Assembly (NCBI RefSeq): GCF_028583425.1
Contig: NC_072791.1
Span: 43,965,368-44,029,367 of the forward strand
Origin: Eublepharis macularius
Lineage: Eukaryota; Chordata; Lepidosauria; Squamata; Eublepharidae
Reading direction: 5' to 3'
DNA: 64,000 bases
Positions within the stretch are counted from its first letter, which is position 1; each line of letters starts with the position of its first letter. The notes beneath the pieces are model-generated. The model saw nothing but the letters and a program-made list of their open reading frames with translations. It searched no databases and was not told the origin of the DNA. Below, one piece after another: positions 9,941-20,930 of this stretch. Position numbers and translations under genes: made by a program.

Positions 9941-11404
9941 GTGATGTGTGATGGACCTTGGCAGGATTTGATCCTTGCTCCCCAGATTTCTGACAGCTGA
10001 GGTACAATTCTTTTTTCTGAGCTAAAAGGAGAGACTCTCTTCATTCTTACAGCAGAAAAAATTAGATTATATAAACTTCAGAATTTCCTGTCCCTCCTAG
10101 AAGAAGCTGATAGGAAGGAGTCAAGGCTAGACAGTGAACCACACAGAGACACAGTTGGAAGGCTCCTCTGTGGGTGGGGACTTTTTCATGGGAATGATGG
10201 AATTCAAAATCTTTGCATTCATATACATCACCACAGTCTGTTTGTCATGGGCAGATTGGGGAACTGCTGCCTGCCATTTGTTGCTCTCCTGTGTCCTTTG
10301 CTCTTTGCCAGTCTCTCCAGATCACACCTCCATTTTATCAGTTCGCCAGCATAACAAATGTATTTGCCAAAGCACAGCAGGCTATATACAGACAGCAAAT
10401 TTATACAGATTGCTTCTTTTAAAAGACAAAATCTTCTGCACAGTAGGGACATAAAGCAGAGAAACATTCCTCTTTAAACAGAATCTGCTAGGAGGAAAGC
10501 CTGTGGTTTTGGAAGTGGCCAAACGTATTCTTGTATGGCTTCTTTCATTTCTGCATCTCCTTTCTGGGCCAAAATGCTGATAACATTCAAAACGAATATT
10601 ACTGTTGGGCTCCATAAATTCCCTCCCTCCCTGCAAACCATTGGCTCTGTTTCCTACAGGACTGGGAGGGGGAGGCTTCGGCCCTAAATCCTGAATGCTC
10701 GCCAATAAAGCCAAAGCCTTGCTACTTTTTACAGTAAAAACAGCTGTTCTCAGCAATGCCTATTCTGAAGCAGGGATACAGGATCTTTTCTGTGGTACTT
10801 ACAGCACTGAAGTCAGAGGCAGCCAGTGATGTTAAGCTGCCATTTTGAAAGAGATTTTCAGGCAGATGGCTCACCCAGTTGACGCCATACTGTGTACCTG
10901 GTCTGTAAAATAACAATAGCAACAGCAGAAACAAAGCATTTGTGCTGTGTGATTTGTGGTGCAATCTTGGAGAGTCTGTACATACTTAGCCAGAGCAGAG
11001 CTGTCCCACAGAAGTCATTAGCACAGTTCCTCTTTTCCAGTGGATCATTTTCTTTCTAGACTGCCAATATGATGCCATTGAAGCAACATTGCAGCCAGGC
11101 CACAGCTTCCAAGAGAAACCTGCTTGTTATTTAAAACTTGCCTTTAGACAGGTTCTCCCATTTTCAAAAGCTAGGTGGAGGTTAGCTGGAGTCAGGGCCC
11201 TTTCTGTACTGCTGTTCCATTGATGGAATGTCCTCCTAGAGATATCTGTGCAACGCCTATCATCATCATCAACAACTACAAAAATTGGTGGAAGAGGACT
11301 GTTACAAGTACATCAGGTAGTGGAAGAAGAAAAGAGAGGCCTAAATTAGTACATCAGTAGAAATACAGAAAAACTACTTCAGGCTGTGAAAACAGAGAAC
11401 ATAT
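9941..11404. other. Intergenic, mostly unrecognised
   Basis: No supported gene. Near 11150-11235 the plus strand has a faint LINE-tail-like reading ('GVRALSVLLFHxWNVLLEI'). It is too weak to call. The 124-residue and shorter frames at 10134-10964 have no domains. Confidence 0.35.
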
Positions 11405-12295
11405 TTAAAACAACTGTAACAAAGGCTGAACACGAGAAGAAACAGTTTGAGAATAGATGGCTGGAAGAACAAACCCTTACATGGGCAACATCTAAAAAAT
11501 ATTGAAGGAAAAAGTGACAACAGCCTAACTTGGGTATGGTTGAAGATGAGTACAATCAAGAAAGAAACTGAAGTCCTGATCTTCGCAGCACAAGAACAAG
11601 CATTGCAAACGAATGTTATGAAAGCCAAAATTCAGAAAATCAGTGAAAATCCAAAATGTCAACTTTGCCAGGAAAAAGATGTAACTGTGTCCCACCTTAT
11701 CTCTGAATGCAGCAAAATTGCACAGACAGATTACAAAGCTAGACATGACAGGGTCACAATTCCTAAGCTGATTCATTGGTCATTGTGTAAAAAGTATAAC
11801 TTGCTAGTATCAAAGAATTCATGGGAATATCAGGTGAAAAAGGTGCTAGAAAATGAACAAGTCAAGATCTTATGGGATTTCGGAATTCAAACTGATCGGC
11901 ACCTTGAACATAATCCACCAGACATAAAAGTCATGGAAAATTGAAAACTCTGGATAATCAACATTGCAATTCCTGGGATGCCAGAGTCGAAGAAAAAGAA
12001 CAAGAAAAAAATGATTAAATATAGAGAACTGGCAATAGAAACCACCCGACTTTGGATGAAGCATACAACAGTAGTCCCCATTGTCATTGGGGCACTTGAA
12101 ACCATCTCAAAAAACTTTGCAGTTCATATGGAAAAACTGCAGCTTTCTGACATAACACCTACAGAACTGCAAAAGACAGTGCTACTTGGAACAGCATACA
12201 TATTACGCCGATATCTGGTTGATACTCAGGTCTCCAGTGGAAACTTGTATCACCTTACCAATCAACAATAACGTGTGACCTCTGCTTATTGTTGA
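11405..12295 (+). mobile_element. R4/R2-like LINE 3' end with decayed endonuclease
   Basis: A single reading frame runs from about 11420 to 12271 with only one stop (TGA, 11942-11944). It encodes the C-terminal part of a site-specific-type non-LTR retrotransposon. Visible in order: a basic 'PLHGQ' segment, a conserved 'KKETEVLIFAAQEQALQTN' block, a CCHC zinc knuckle of spacing CX2CX8HX4C starting at 11657, and 'YKARHD'. A restriction-like endonuclease region follows: 'HNPPDI' at about 11912-11926, 'INIAIP' just after the stop, 'KYRELAIE', then 'PIVIGALETISKN'. The arginine or lysine of the usual (R/K)PD and the aspartate of 'DIA' are changed (P and N), so the nuclease is dead. The reverse transcriptase is missing. 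R4 versus R2 is not settled. Confidence 0.8.
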
Positions 12296-12462
12296 TTGTG
12301 TTTCAGATAATTAGGATAATAACAACAACAACAAACAACATTCGATTTATATACTGCCCTTCAGGACAACTTAATGCCCACTCAGAGCGGTTTACAAAGT
12401 ATGCTATTATTGGTTTTTGTGGGTTTTCCGGGCTGTATTGCCGTGGTCTTGGCATTGTAGTT

Positions 12463-12503
12463 CCTGACGTTTCGCCAGCAGCTGTGGCTGGCATCTTCAG
12501 AGG
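12463..12503 (-). ncRNA. Hammerhead-like ribozyme motif (minus arm)
   Basis: Mirror copy of the plus-arm motif created by the palindrome, with the same core on the minus strand (CUGAAGA at 12500-12494, GAAA at 12473-12470, C17 at 12466). Within one RNA the two arms would pair with each other, which competes with the ribozyme fold. Confidence 0.5.
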
Positions 12504-12531
12504 TGTAGCACCAAAAGACAGTGGTGCTACA

Positions 12532-12572
12532 CCTCTGAAGATGCCAGCCACAGCTGCTGGCGAAACGTCAGG
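12532..12572 (+). ncRNA. Hammerhead-like ribozyme motif (plus arm)
   Basis: Stem I CCU/AGG (12532-12534 with 12570-12572), CUGAAGA (12535-12541), extra U (12542), stem II GCCAGC/GCUGGC (12543-12548 with 12556-12561), GAAA (12562-12565), loopless palindromic ACGU (12565-12568) and C17 (12569). This is a complete minimal type-I layout except for the extra base after A9. Cleavage would fall after 12569. The palindromic stem III suggests it would work as a dimer. Confidence 0.55.
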
Positions 12573-12836
12573 AACTACAATGCCAAGACCACGGCAATAC
12601 AGCCCGGAAAACCCACAACAACCATCGTTCTTCCGCCGTGAAAGCCTTCGACAATACATATGCTATTATTATCCCCACAACAATCACCCTGTGAGGTGAG
12701 TGGGGCTGAGAGGGCTCCAAGAAGCTGTGACTGACCCAAGATCACCCAGCTGGCTTCAAGCGGAGGAGTGGGGAATCAAACCTGGCTCTCCAGATTAGAG
12801 TCCCGCGCTCTTAACCACTATACCAAACTGGCTCTC

Positions 12837-15800
12837 ATCCATTTTGGTTATTAGTACCAGGTAAATTTTTTCCTCTTGCATCTCCAGGGAGTGATTGACT
12901 CTGTGTTCTGATTGTAGCATCTACACAAGAGCACTGGATGTGTGTAGTGAAGATGAAGATATATTCTAAGCTGCGAGGGAAGTAGTTTGAGCACACATTC
13001 TCTGCCCTTAAAAATGCAACTTCGCAAATGTGCATCAATAACTGCACTTATATACTGCCCTTCTAGACAGATTAGTGCCCCCTTTAATCACAATTTAAAA
13101 TCTCTTTCTGTCATGCTCACCTTTAGACACACTCACAGTTCACTCCAGGCAACAGTAAGGCCCAAATGGCTTGATCAGTGGTCCATTTCAACTGGATGTG
13201 CCTGCCAAGAATATGCCCCAGAACCCCCCACAGTACAGAAAACTGGAGCTCTGTTGTTGATGGGCATGAGAGATTCATGCCCCTTGCCCTACAATATTTC
13301 ACAGATGGAAATGCAGTGTGCCTTTAATACTCTTATTCTCATTCCAAGAATCAAGTTGCAAGCCCACACCACCCACTGTTACACGCTGCTGAAGACTTTT
13401 CATTGGCTCCTGCATCCATTTAACCTTCAATAGCATGGTTGTCTATTGAGGACAAGAGGACTTTTCAGTTGAAGGTATAGTAGAAAAAATGTGATAGTAT
13501 GCTATCGATGTGACCGTCTATATTATATACTATCATTGGTTCAAACGGTACCTGAGCTACTGCAATATGTGAAATGGGAACCTGTGCACTGTGTAGTGTT
13601 CATGCACATACATGTGCTCCTGAGAGTACCACTCACATCTTTGACTTTCTGAGGTAAGGCAGTAAACCCTGAAAAATAACAATTCTAGTAAATTTTATAA
13701 ACATAAATTTAATAAGGTATCTGCAAAAGGTGGATTGTTTTCCAGGGATGCGTACCAAAAAAACAGCGATAGCCCTGGTACGAGTGGCAGCTACAGTATT
13801 AGGACCCTGGTCCTGCTAGTCAGCACAGAAGGGTTCCATGAAGAATGGAAGTTTGAAAAACTCTGAGCTGCAAGATAAGGTGACCCTGAGAATGTATTAA
13901 TTCTAAGGCATTTGGCCCGTTTATGTGGGCTCCTGCTGCATAAGCAATCATTTTAAGAAGCATTAAAAGTAGAAACATTGAAAAGATTTGTGACTTGTTT
14001 CATTCCAATTTTCCTTCGTGTGCCTGAGAAATGGCCGATGGTTTTGGCCTTGCTGTTCACAGGGGTGATGTCACCGAACTGTCAGATGAGATCACAGAAA
14101 GCAGCAATATGTTGCTGGGAAGAGAATGTCAAGGTTAGCGTTAGCTTGCTCCAAGAATGCTTAAATTGATTCCCACTTTATGGTGCTGACTCCAAATGGC
14201 TTTCTGAGAGCCCCAGATTTACTGTTCTAACACGTAACAATAAACAGAGGCAGGGAAACAGAAGCAACAAAGGAGCTGGATTTATTTTTTTAAAAAACTA
14301 CACAGAGAATTAAGAGAGGGACAGCCCCAATGAATACTTCATAAGTAGAATGGATACATAGAATAATTACTTATTTTACAAACACACACGGGAAATACCA
14401 CAGTGTTTGTTTTGTTGTCAGTTCTTTGTGTATGTTATGCTACGCCTGCCTTCAAATGGTGCTTAATTTGTTACAATGATTTTTAGAAATGGCAGACTGA
14501 ATCATTGTTCTTTTAACTGAACAATCTTGCTAGCAACCATGAACTTTTACTCCAGCTTTCTGCTTTCTCTCTCACACAGCAATGCATGTATACATATGTT
14601 AAAGAAAAGCAAACTAGCTTAAAAAAATATTTCCTGCCCTGCTCTCAGAAACATTGCTAGAAGAGCAAACTAGTAGCCAGCCACCTGGTAAGACTCTTGT
14701 TACTGTATGGGAATTGTATACATGCAATTGCCTTTCCAGCGACCCTTTCTTGTTCTCAGTTTGCTCTGTGGCAAGCTACAAAAGGATATTTAAGGGAATG
14801 TTTCAAAGTCTGTGTTTATCTTCCTATCTCTTTTTCCAGGTGAGTGGAGCAAAACAAGTTCGTTTTAGCTGATTTTTAATAGAAATTGTGGGCAATTGCT
14901 TGCTGTAACAAGAATAAAGAAAGAGGAGAGGGTGTTGTCCTCCCCCCTCCCCTTTTGGAAGAGTTTTTGAATAATCAGGAAATTCCAGTGAGACAGATTG
15001 TATAGAGCAGGCCAGAATTGCCATGGCAACCATAGGCAAGAACCCAGAGAATCAGGTAACAAAATTACAGTTGAATACAAGCAGCTTCACAAAATCTATG
15101 TTGCTGCTTCCTTTTTCCTTTTTATTTTTGGGCTTTTAAAAAAACTCATGGAGTTGTGAAGAAACATATTCTTTGACTCAATGCAATGGGATGAAGAGAA
15201 ATCTTTGAAAGCAGAGCTTCCACTTCCAATATGGAAATGGATTTATAAATTATTGTAGCTGGATCTCATCTTCATATATCCAATGTGCATCTCCAATAAA
15301 ACTGCAGCTGCCTCAAGCCTGCAAACATTATTACTTGGGCCATTGATAATGTGATTCCAAATCACACACTGTATAGCATCTATATGTATGAAGAATGTTT
15401 TTCTACCAAATGTCTTGAGATGCAGCTCCACTTATTTGAAAGCACCGTGTTTGCATTTTCTGCCCTCTTTTCTGATTTAGGTGACTGCTGCAAAAACCTC
15501 TGTGGTTTCCTTGCTGCCAGTGCATGTTTCCCTTTCTCTAGTCTCTTGTAGTGCCCCCCATACCACCAATGAGGCTTTTTATTCAACAGTACTGATTTTA
15601 CCAATTTTCTCACTGGTTGTTTTTAAAATAACCCTCCCATTGCTGGGGAGAACAGATTGCTGCCTTGGGGGACTGAGGCAGGGAAAATGGCATCAGTGTG
15701 GGCTGGACTGAGAAAGAGCCAGACTTCCCCATCCATGTGGCAGTATCCTCAAGTTTGCTGTAATCTTTCCAAAAAGATTGTAGTAAGTCAGCTTTAGAAG

Positions 15801-16689
15801 AGACTGCTGAAAAGCCAGGGGAAAAATGGAAGGCGTATGAGAGTGGGATGATGCTGTATGGAGATGAGGGGGGAAATCCTGCTTCCCATTAGCATCAAAG
15901 CCCGACCCAACAGTCAGTGTGGAAGTGGCCTTGTTCTCAAGGCTCAATCTCACACAGAAGAAACTTTCAGGAACTTGTTAAAAAGCAGTTCAGATGAGTG
16001 GCACTTTCAGAAACAAATTGATACGAAACTTCCAGGGGCTTGGGCATCAAGCTGTATTGTGTCTCAGAATCTGACTGAATGCTTGCACCTTGTATGTATT
16101 TTGCAAGCAAAAGCTAGCATTTACAAACAACAGCCAGCAGGTCACTCATATTTTGTATTCAGGAACTGGTTCCCAAGCATAAAAATGTCTTTGGCTTTTA
16201 TAAGCTCTCTGGAAGGGGAACAAACTCCAAAAATATGTCTCTGCCTTAGCACCTCATTGCATGGAAAGAACCACCAAAAAAGCTGCTATTGATTGGCTGG
16301 AAAGGTAATGATATGACATTAGAAAGGAGGCAGTCTCCACAGGATCAAGCAATTTACACTGTCTAGGCTAAAAACAAACATTGTGCAAGGTACAGTCCAT
16401 AAAATAAGTTCAACAATCTCTTTTAACACAGTAGCAGTCTGAATGTATGTATACAAACAAATGTGCTGGTGCAAGCTGGTTAACTTTCTATCCACACATA
16501 GTCTGTATCTGTGGTCAGTTTAGGTTGTGGACATATGTCACTCATGACTATTTCCTTGTGAGTCAGGACCTATGCTTTGGCACTGCAGTGAGTTAAAGGT
16601 GCTTACATAGATCCATCTTCATGCAGCTACTCCAGTCCTGCTTGCGCCATACCCTGACTCTGCCCATTAGCTGACTCATGCAAGGCCTT
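12837..16689. other. Intergenic, no gene recognised
   Basis: A short SINE-tail-like piece ('TATATACTGCCCTTCTAGAC') lies at about 13048-13085. The 144- and 148-residue frames (15858-16292, 12987-13433) have no domain, biased composition or repeat protein signature, and I treat them as chance. The rest is unique AT-rich sequence. Confidence 0.4.
15017..15030. promoter_or_regulatory. Near-perfect RFX X-box
   Basis: ATTGCCATGGCAAC is one base off the palindromic X-box GTTGCCATGGCAAC bound by RFX factors. It lies in unique sequence far from the visible gene. The motif is seen directly; binding is inference. Confidence 0.4.
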
Positions 16690-16803
16690 GCACCGTTATC
16701 CTGAGTTACAACACTATAGCTTGCAACAATGCAACAATGCAACAATGCACCGTTATCCTGAGTTACAACACTATAGCTTGCAACAATGCAACAATGCAAC
16801 AAT
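16690..16803. repeat. 57-bp unit, two tandem copies
   Basis: Unit 1 is 16690-16746 and unit 2 is 16747-16803, apparently identical. Each unit ends in a nested (GCAACAAT)-type triplet run. An additional 'GCAAGCTATAG' after unit 2 mirrors 'CTATAGCTTGC' inside the units, making a partial inverted repeat. Confidence 0.9.
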
Positions 16804-17554
16804 GCAAGCTATAGGGAAAGAAAGAATCCTTGTATATGAACATTGTTAGTTGTTGTCTTGCATGGCAGTGCATAGGATTGGGTTGCGGGAGTTACCATCC
16901 TGAAATCCTATGTATAAAGCCCTGTGTTCTTACACACAAGAGTTCAGGAGCCTGTGATCTACAGGGAGTCCGAGAAGCTGTCAGATTTCCAGACCTGGGT
17001 GGCCCAATCAATACAATTGATGTTGTGTTTGCCTGTTCAAATTCTGTGGGTCTCACACAGCTACAAGTGTGGGGCACACACAGAGCAGCTGACCACTGCA
17101 CTTTAATCTTCAGAATACCCTTCTGAAAATGGACAGACAGACAGGAAACACTGGGGATCTCATTCTAAAACTGCACAAGTAAGGACCTCCTTCTCCCCCC
17201 CCCCCAGATCCCTGCCTCAAATGGGAACCATTTCACTGTGGGTATGTATCTGATCCCTCTTCGGGATGAAACTGTGCAATTAGCAAGATATAGAATAGAC
17301 CTGTCATGAGAGCACTTTCCATCTGTAACAATGATGGGGAGGAGATTTTATTCTCTCAAAAGATGTTGATCTGATAGGAGACAGTAAAGACGAAGCATTT
17401 ATGTTCCAAAAGGGCATAGCCAAACCTATTATATGCAGCCTGTAGCGTGGGTGGGTGGGGGAGGTTAGTTACAAGCTCCAAGACTACTGTTGCTGTCCAA
17501 TTATGGCCACATATTTTTAATTGTTGTCGCCAGGTGTGAAACTTATCTCCTCAA

Positions 17555-17573
17555 TTCCCCCCCCCCCCCCCCA
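17555..17573. repeat. Poly(C) tract
   Basis: A run of about 18 C followed by ACACACA. Similar runs are at 17197-17206, 46852-46863 and 57236-57252. Confidence 0.85.
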
Positions 17574-17709
17574 CACACAAAGACTTCCATCTTGTCAAGG
17601 GTATTCTGTACAAATGAGAGAGGTCTCTATTTCCTACAGGTCTGAGTACAAAGTCAACACTGGTAGCTACCTCAAGGAGTCCTAGCTGGATATAAAGCTC
17701 TGCCCTAAA

Positions 17710-18560
17710 AGGCCTTAAACTTTGGGAAATGGGGTGGGGGCGCCAACCCCATTAAATTCGAGCACAGCGAACTGGGATGGGGCTGAAGAAGGGGAGGAGA
17801 GGAGGAGGAGCAGAGGAGGGCTTCCCTTTCTCCTCCTTCCCAGGCAGCCCTCCCTCCCCAAAAGCCTGGCCGAGCCCTTCCCCAAACAGCGCTTCCAAGC
17901 CGCCCGTCGTCGTCGCCTCCTCGCCGCTCTGCCTTTCAAGGGTTAACCTCTTTCGCTGTCTCAGGAAGAAGGGGGAGAGGAAGGGAGGGGAGGGGAGGGA
18001 GAAACCCTGCCGAGCGGAGAGGCTGCAGATCACAAGGCCGCGCTGATAGCCTCCCGTCGCCATGGCAACGGCAGTGGCATTTATCAGTTTCTTATGAGAG
18101 CCGGCACGGCAAATCTGCACCGCACATGGCAGCCTTCCAAAGGAAAGAGCTCTTTGAACCGCTGCCAAGTGGGGAAGGAGCGGAGCTGTCAGGCCTACTT
18201 AATACCGGCGCTTTGGGCTGGGGAGGCGTTCAGTTTCTTTCCCCCAGAATCCTTCAGCTCTGCGCGGGCAGCCTGCCAAGGCCTCAGCGGAAGCGAGCGA
18301 GGGAAGAAAGCAGTCTCCCCCTGCCCCGCCGGGCCATTCACTCTGCCAGGCAGGCCCTCAAAATTTTCCACAGGCCCCGTGTCGCAAAGGCTCTCGCTGG
18401 GGAGGGGAGGGAGCCGGTTTCACCGGTAATCTGGAAGGGCTTGCAGGTCGCTGCGCGTGTTTGGAAAAGGCAGATTTAGCTGCTGCCTCTCGCTGTCGTG
18501 TGGGGGCTGTAGACAGCCACCCGCTATTCATGCCTTGCGAGCTCCTGGCATGCGGGAAGC
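17710..18560. other. CpG-rich block without a recognised gene
   Basis: GC- and CpG-rich unique sequence with frames open on both strands, as expected from base composition alone. None of the frames has a recognisable domain. It contains an RFX X-box at 18056-18069. It could be the promoter of a non-coding RNA or a distal regulatory island; the sequence does not decide. Confidence 0.5.
18056..18069. promoter_or_regulatory. RFX X-box (consensus match)
   Basis: GTCGCCATGGCAAC fits GTNRCC-N2-RGYAAC exactly and lies in the CpG-rich block. X-boxes of this type recruit RFX factors at many vertebrate promoters. Binding here is inference. Confidence 0.5.
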
Positions 18561-18630
18561 GGGCTTGGCTTCGGAGGGTACTCTCTGCATACGCTCACCA
18601 ACACTATTCTCTCGACTCCTGAAACAGGAG

Positions 18631-18832
18631 CTAGGCTTGCCACCTCTGGGCTGGGAAATTCCTGGCGATACGGGGTGGTTGGTTTGGAGGCGAGGGACCT
18701 CCGCAGGATATAATGCCATAGAGGTCACCCTCCCAACAGCCATTTTCTCCAAGGGAACTGATCACTGTTGTCTGGAGATCCGTGGTAATTCCGGGAGATC
18801 TCCAGCCAGCACCTTGAGTTTGGCAACTTGAA
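18631..18832. mobile_element. ~200-bp TIR element (TAGGxTTGCCA family)
   Basis: Begins TAGGCTTGCCACCTCTGGG and ends 'GAGTTTGGCAACTTGA', with internal 'GGAAATTCCTGG', 'ATAATGCCATAGAG', 'CAGCCATTTTCTCC' and 'CTGGAGATC' blocks. Four related copies occur (36576-36783, 39380-39597, 49740-49914, 58035-58228). The inverted ends and flanking TA suggest a Tc1/mariner-type non-autonomous element; the superfamily is inference. Confidence 0.65.
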
Positions 18833-20930
18833 AGTATTCCCATTTTCAGTATCAGCTTTTCCCGCTAACTCGAAGAAGTGGGCTTTAGTCCACAGGTTTT
18901 ATGCGGGAATCAAATATTACTCGTCTTCAAGGTGCCACTCGACGGCTGTTTCCTTTTTTATGCAACCTGACTAAAGTTCTGGAATTATTTTCCAGACCCA
19001 TCAGCGAGTCTTAGGCGAACCCTTATTCCTTCTGCCTCGGTTCCCTACTCGTCCCCGGATCTGCAATAAGGAGATAATAAGAGTGGACGATTTTGCAGAG
19101 AAGTTGGAAGGATTACAAGGCTAATGCATGTGAAGCGATTTAAATATTTAAACAGCTCCATATTACACTCCAAAAGCGCTAGGTATGACTAAAACCGAAA
19201 GTTCCAGCTGCATCGGTGTGTTACAGGATATCCCTCCGTGAACAGATTGCATATTCGGTGATTGGGAAGCTCAGCAATTAAAGTGGGCGATATAGTTTTG
19301 GGCATAATTCCATAAAGTTTTTATGGCACTCTAGAAGGGAAATCCAGTCACTACATCTTTCAAGACACACCGCTAAATGCTTGTTTTTTCCTGTATTCAT
19401 AAGAGCTAGAAACTTGATCTTTTAAAAAACCTAACATTTCTTGGATTTTATCAACCAGGTGTCCTTTATACAACAAGTATGTGTGCGAGACAGGGATGGT
19501 AGAGTTCAATGAAAAACAAAGCCCGGTGTTTTGGCTACCTATAGGTGTGAAATACAGAGTCCCCCCGTCAAAAATAGGGTTCCCTCGTGACAAGTCGGGT
19601 AGGGGAGCCGACATCTGTTTGTCATGCAGAATGGGAAGATCAGCACTAGAAGGGAAAAAAACAAAACTGGGACGCCGGTGTTAGAATCGCCTTCTCCAGC
19701 AAGGAGGGAAGAATTGCCAACGGATTAACAGGCCGAAGGGAAGAGGGTCATTGTAAAGCCCTGTGGCGGATATCACTAGATCCCCCCTCCCCGCGATCTC
19801 CTGTGTTTTGCTGACATTGTGAGAATCTCTGAGCACGCTGATGATGAATGCAGCGAGGCGGTGGGAGGGGGGGCCGGGAAGACTGTGGAGTGGGTTTCTT
19901 CTCAATGAAGAATTTTCGTGGGAACTTTATATTGTTTTGCATTACTCAAGGGCTTCTGTTGGCAGTGGAAACAAATTGGCATAATTCTACGGCTTGCTTT
20001 GAAAAAAATATCTTCCCTGAGATCAAGGGAAGGGTTCTATTTTCCAGCTCTAGTCATAAGCATTTAGCACAAACAGAATGAAAATCGGCTCTTGGAAGCA
20101 GTTCAGGAAAGCTCCGTCTGGCATTCCTTCCGAAGTGGAGGTTTGATTCAGTCCCAGCTCCATTAATGCCAGTGAGCTGTTTCCATTTCTCTTCAGTCCA
20201 CCGTTCAAGAGCTACTCTGATTGCTCTCTGCTTTTATTCCCGGTATCTCAAACATTTCCATGCACAGTTTGAAATGCATTTTAAAAGAGTTTGTCACGTT
20301 CCTATTTCATTGAAAACCACATCTGCTAGGGAATCAGATAGGGACACAATTCCAGGATCAAGCGCTCAATCCGACATAATTACTTGTAAGTAAGCTCAAT
20401 TGAACATAGTAGGTCTTAGTTCCAAGTAAAGAAAGCATAGGCTCCTGTGTTTCAGAATTTTCCAATTCAAAATAAAAAAGAGATGGAAGTTAAACGGATG
20501 ATCCAACCAGTTGTTGTCGTGTTTTGCAAAGTTTCACCATCTCTGCAACCTTCTTAAAGCATAGAGGACATGAAAAAGGGTTACATTAATTCAGGGAGTA
20601 CGGCTCTACCACCTCAGTCAGCCTACCTAAATGTTCATAGGCAGTAAAGCCCGGAGAATGAGATGGTGAGGAAAGCAACAGGAGAGGCCAGTCACCCATC
20701 ATGGCCTACTCCAGGTCTTTGCAGAGGCATTTCAGTAGTGCCTGCACTTTTTGTCTGGTTCAGCAAGGCCCACAACATTTAAAAAAATATGTCTGTGGAG
20801 TTCCAAAAAGGTAACCAGCTATCCTCAAACCAAATGTCATTCCTGCTTATTGCATAAGCTGAAGTCATGTCTAGGAGTTCTGTCATTGAGTGTAAAGCCG
20901 TGCCTCATATAGAATCAGGTAAGACAACCG
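18833..20930. other. Unique intergenic sequence
   Basis: No gene and no repeat family recognised. It lies between two CpG-rich blocks, and its lack of interspersed repeats is notable compared with the first 16 kb. Confidence 0.4.

Larger units (their letters stand above)
12412..12658. mobile_element. Palindromic Penelope-like pLTR element, 12-bp TSD
   Basis: The two 102-bp arms (12412-12513 and 12522-12623) are near-perfect reverse complements around an 8-nt spacer. A 35-bp asymmetric end follows (12624-12658). The target duplication is exact (see the SINE entry). The arm sequence ('TTTTCCGGGCTGTATTGCCG', 'GGCGAAACGTCAGGAAC') matches what I recall of the terminal repeat of vertebrate Penelope-like elements, which insert with variable duplications and often as inverted copies. 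No GIY-YIG or reverse transcriptase coding remains. Family assignment from memory: moderate. Confidence 0.65.
12317..12836 (-). mobile_element. tRNA-type SINE split by a palindromic element
   Basis: On the minus strand: a head 'GAGCCAGTTTGGTATAGTGG' with GTTTGATTCCCCACTCC (box B region), a body with 'GGGTGATCTTGGGTCAGTCA', and a (GTT)n tail reached at 12317. The SINE is interrupted at 12412-12658 by a 247-bp insertion that duplicated 12 bp of it (TATGCTATTATT at 12400-12411 and 12659-12670). Confidence 0.8.

Noticed and set aside
12301..12700. Protein-coding frames of 118-136 codons on both strands
   Set aside because: They arise from the perfect palindrome, which encodes the same residues on both strands, plus SINE sequence.
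12987..13433. 148-codon open frame
   Set aside because: No recognisable domain, and it starts in a SINE-tail-like piece.
15858..16292. 144-codon open frame
   Set aside because: No domain, no compositional bias, no splice or promoter context. Length is within chance for 64 kb on six frames.
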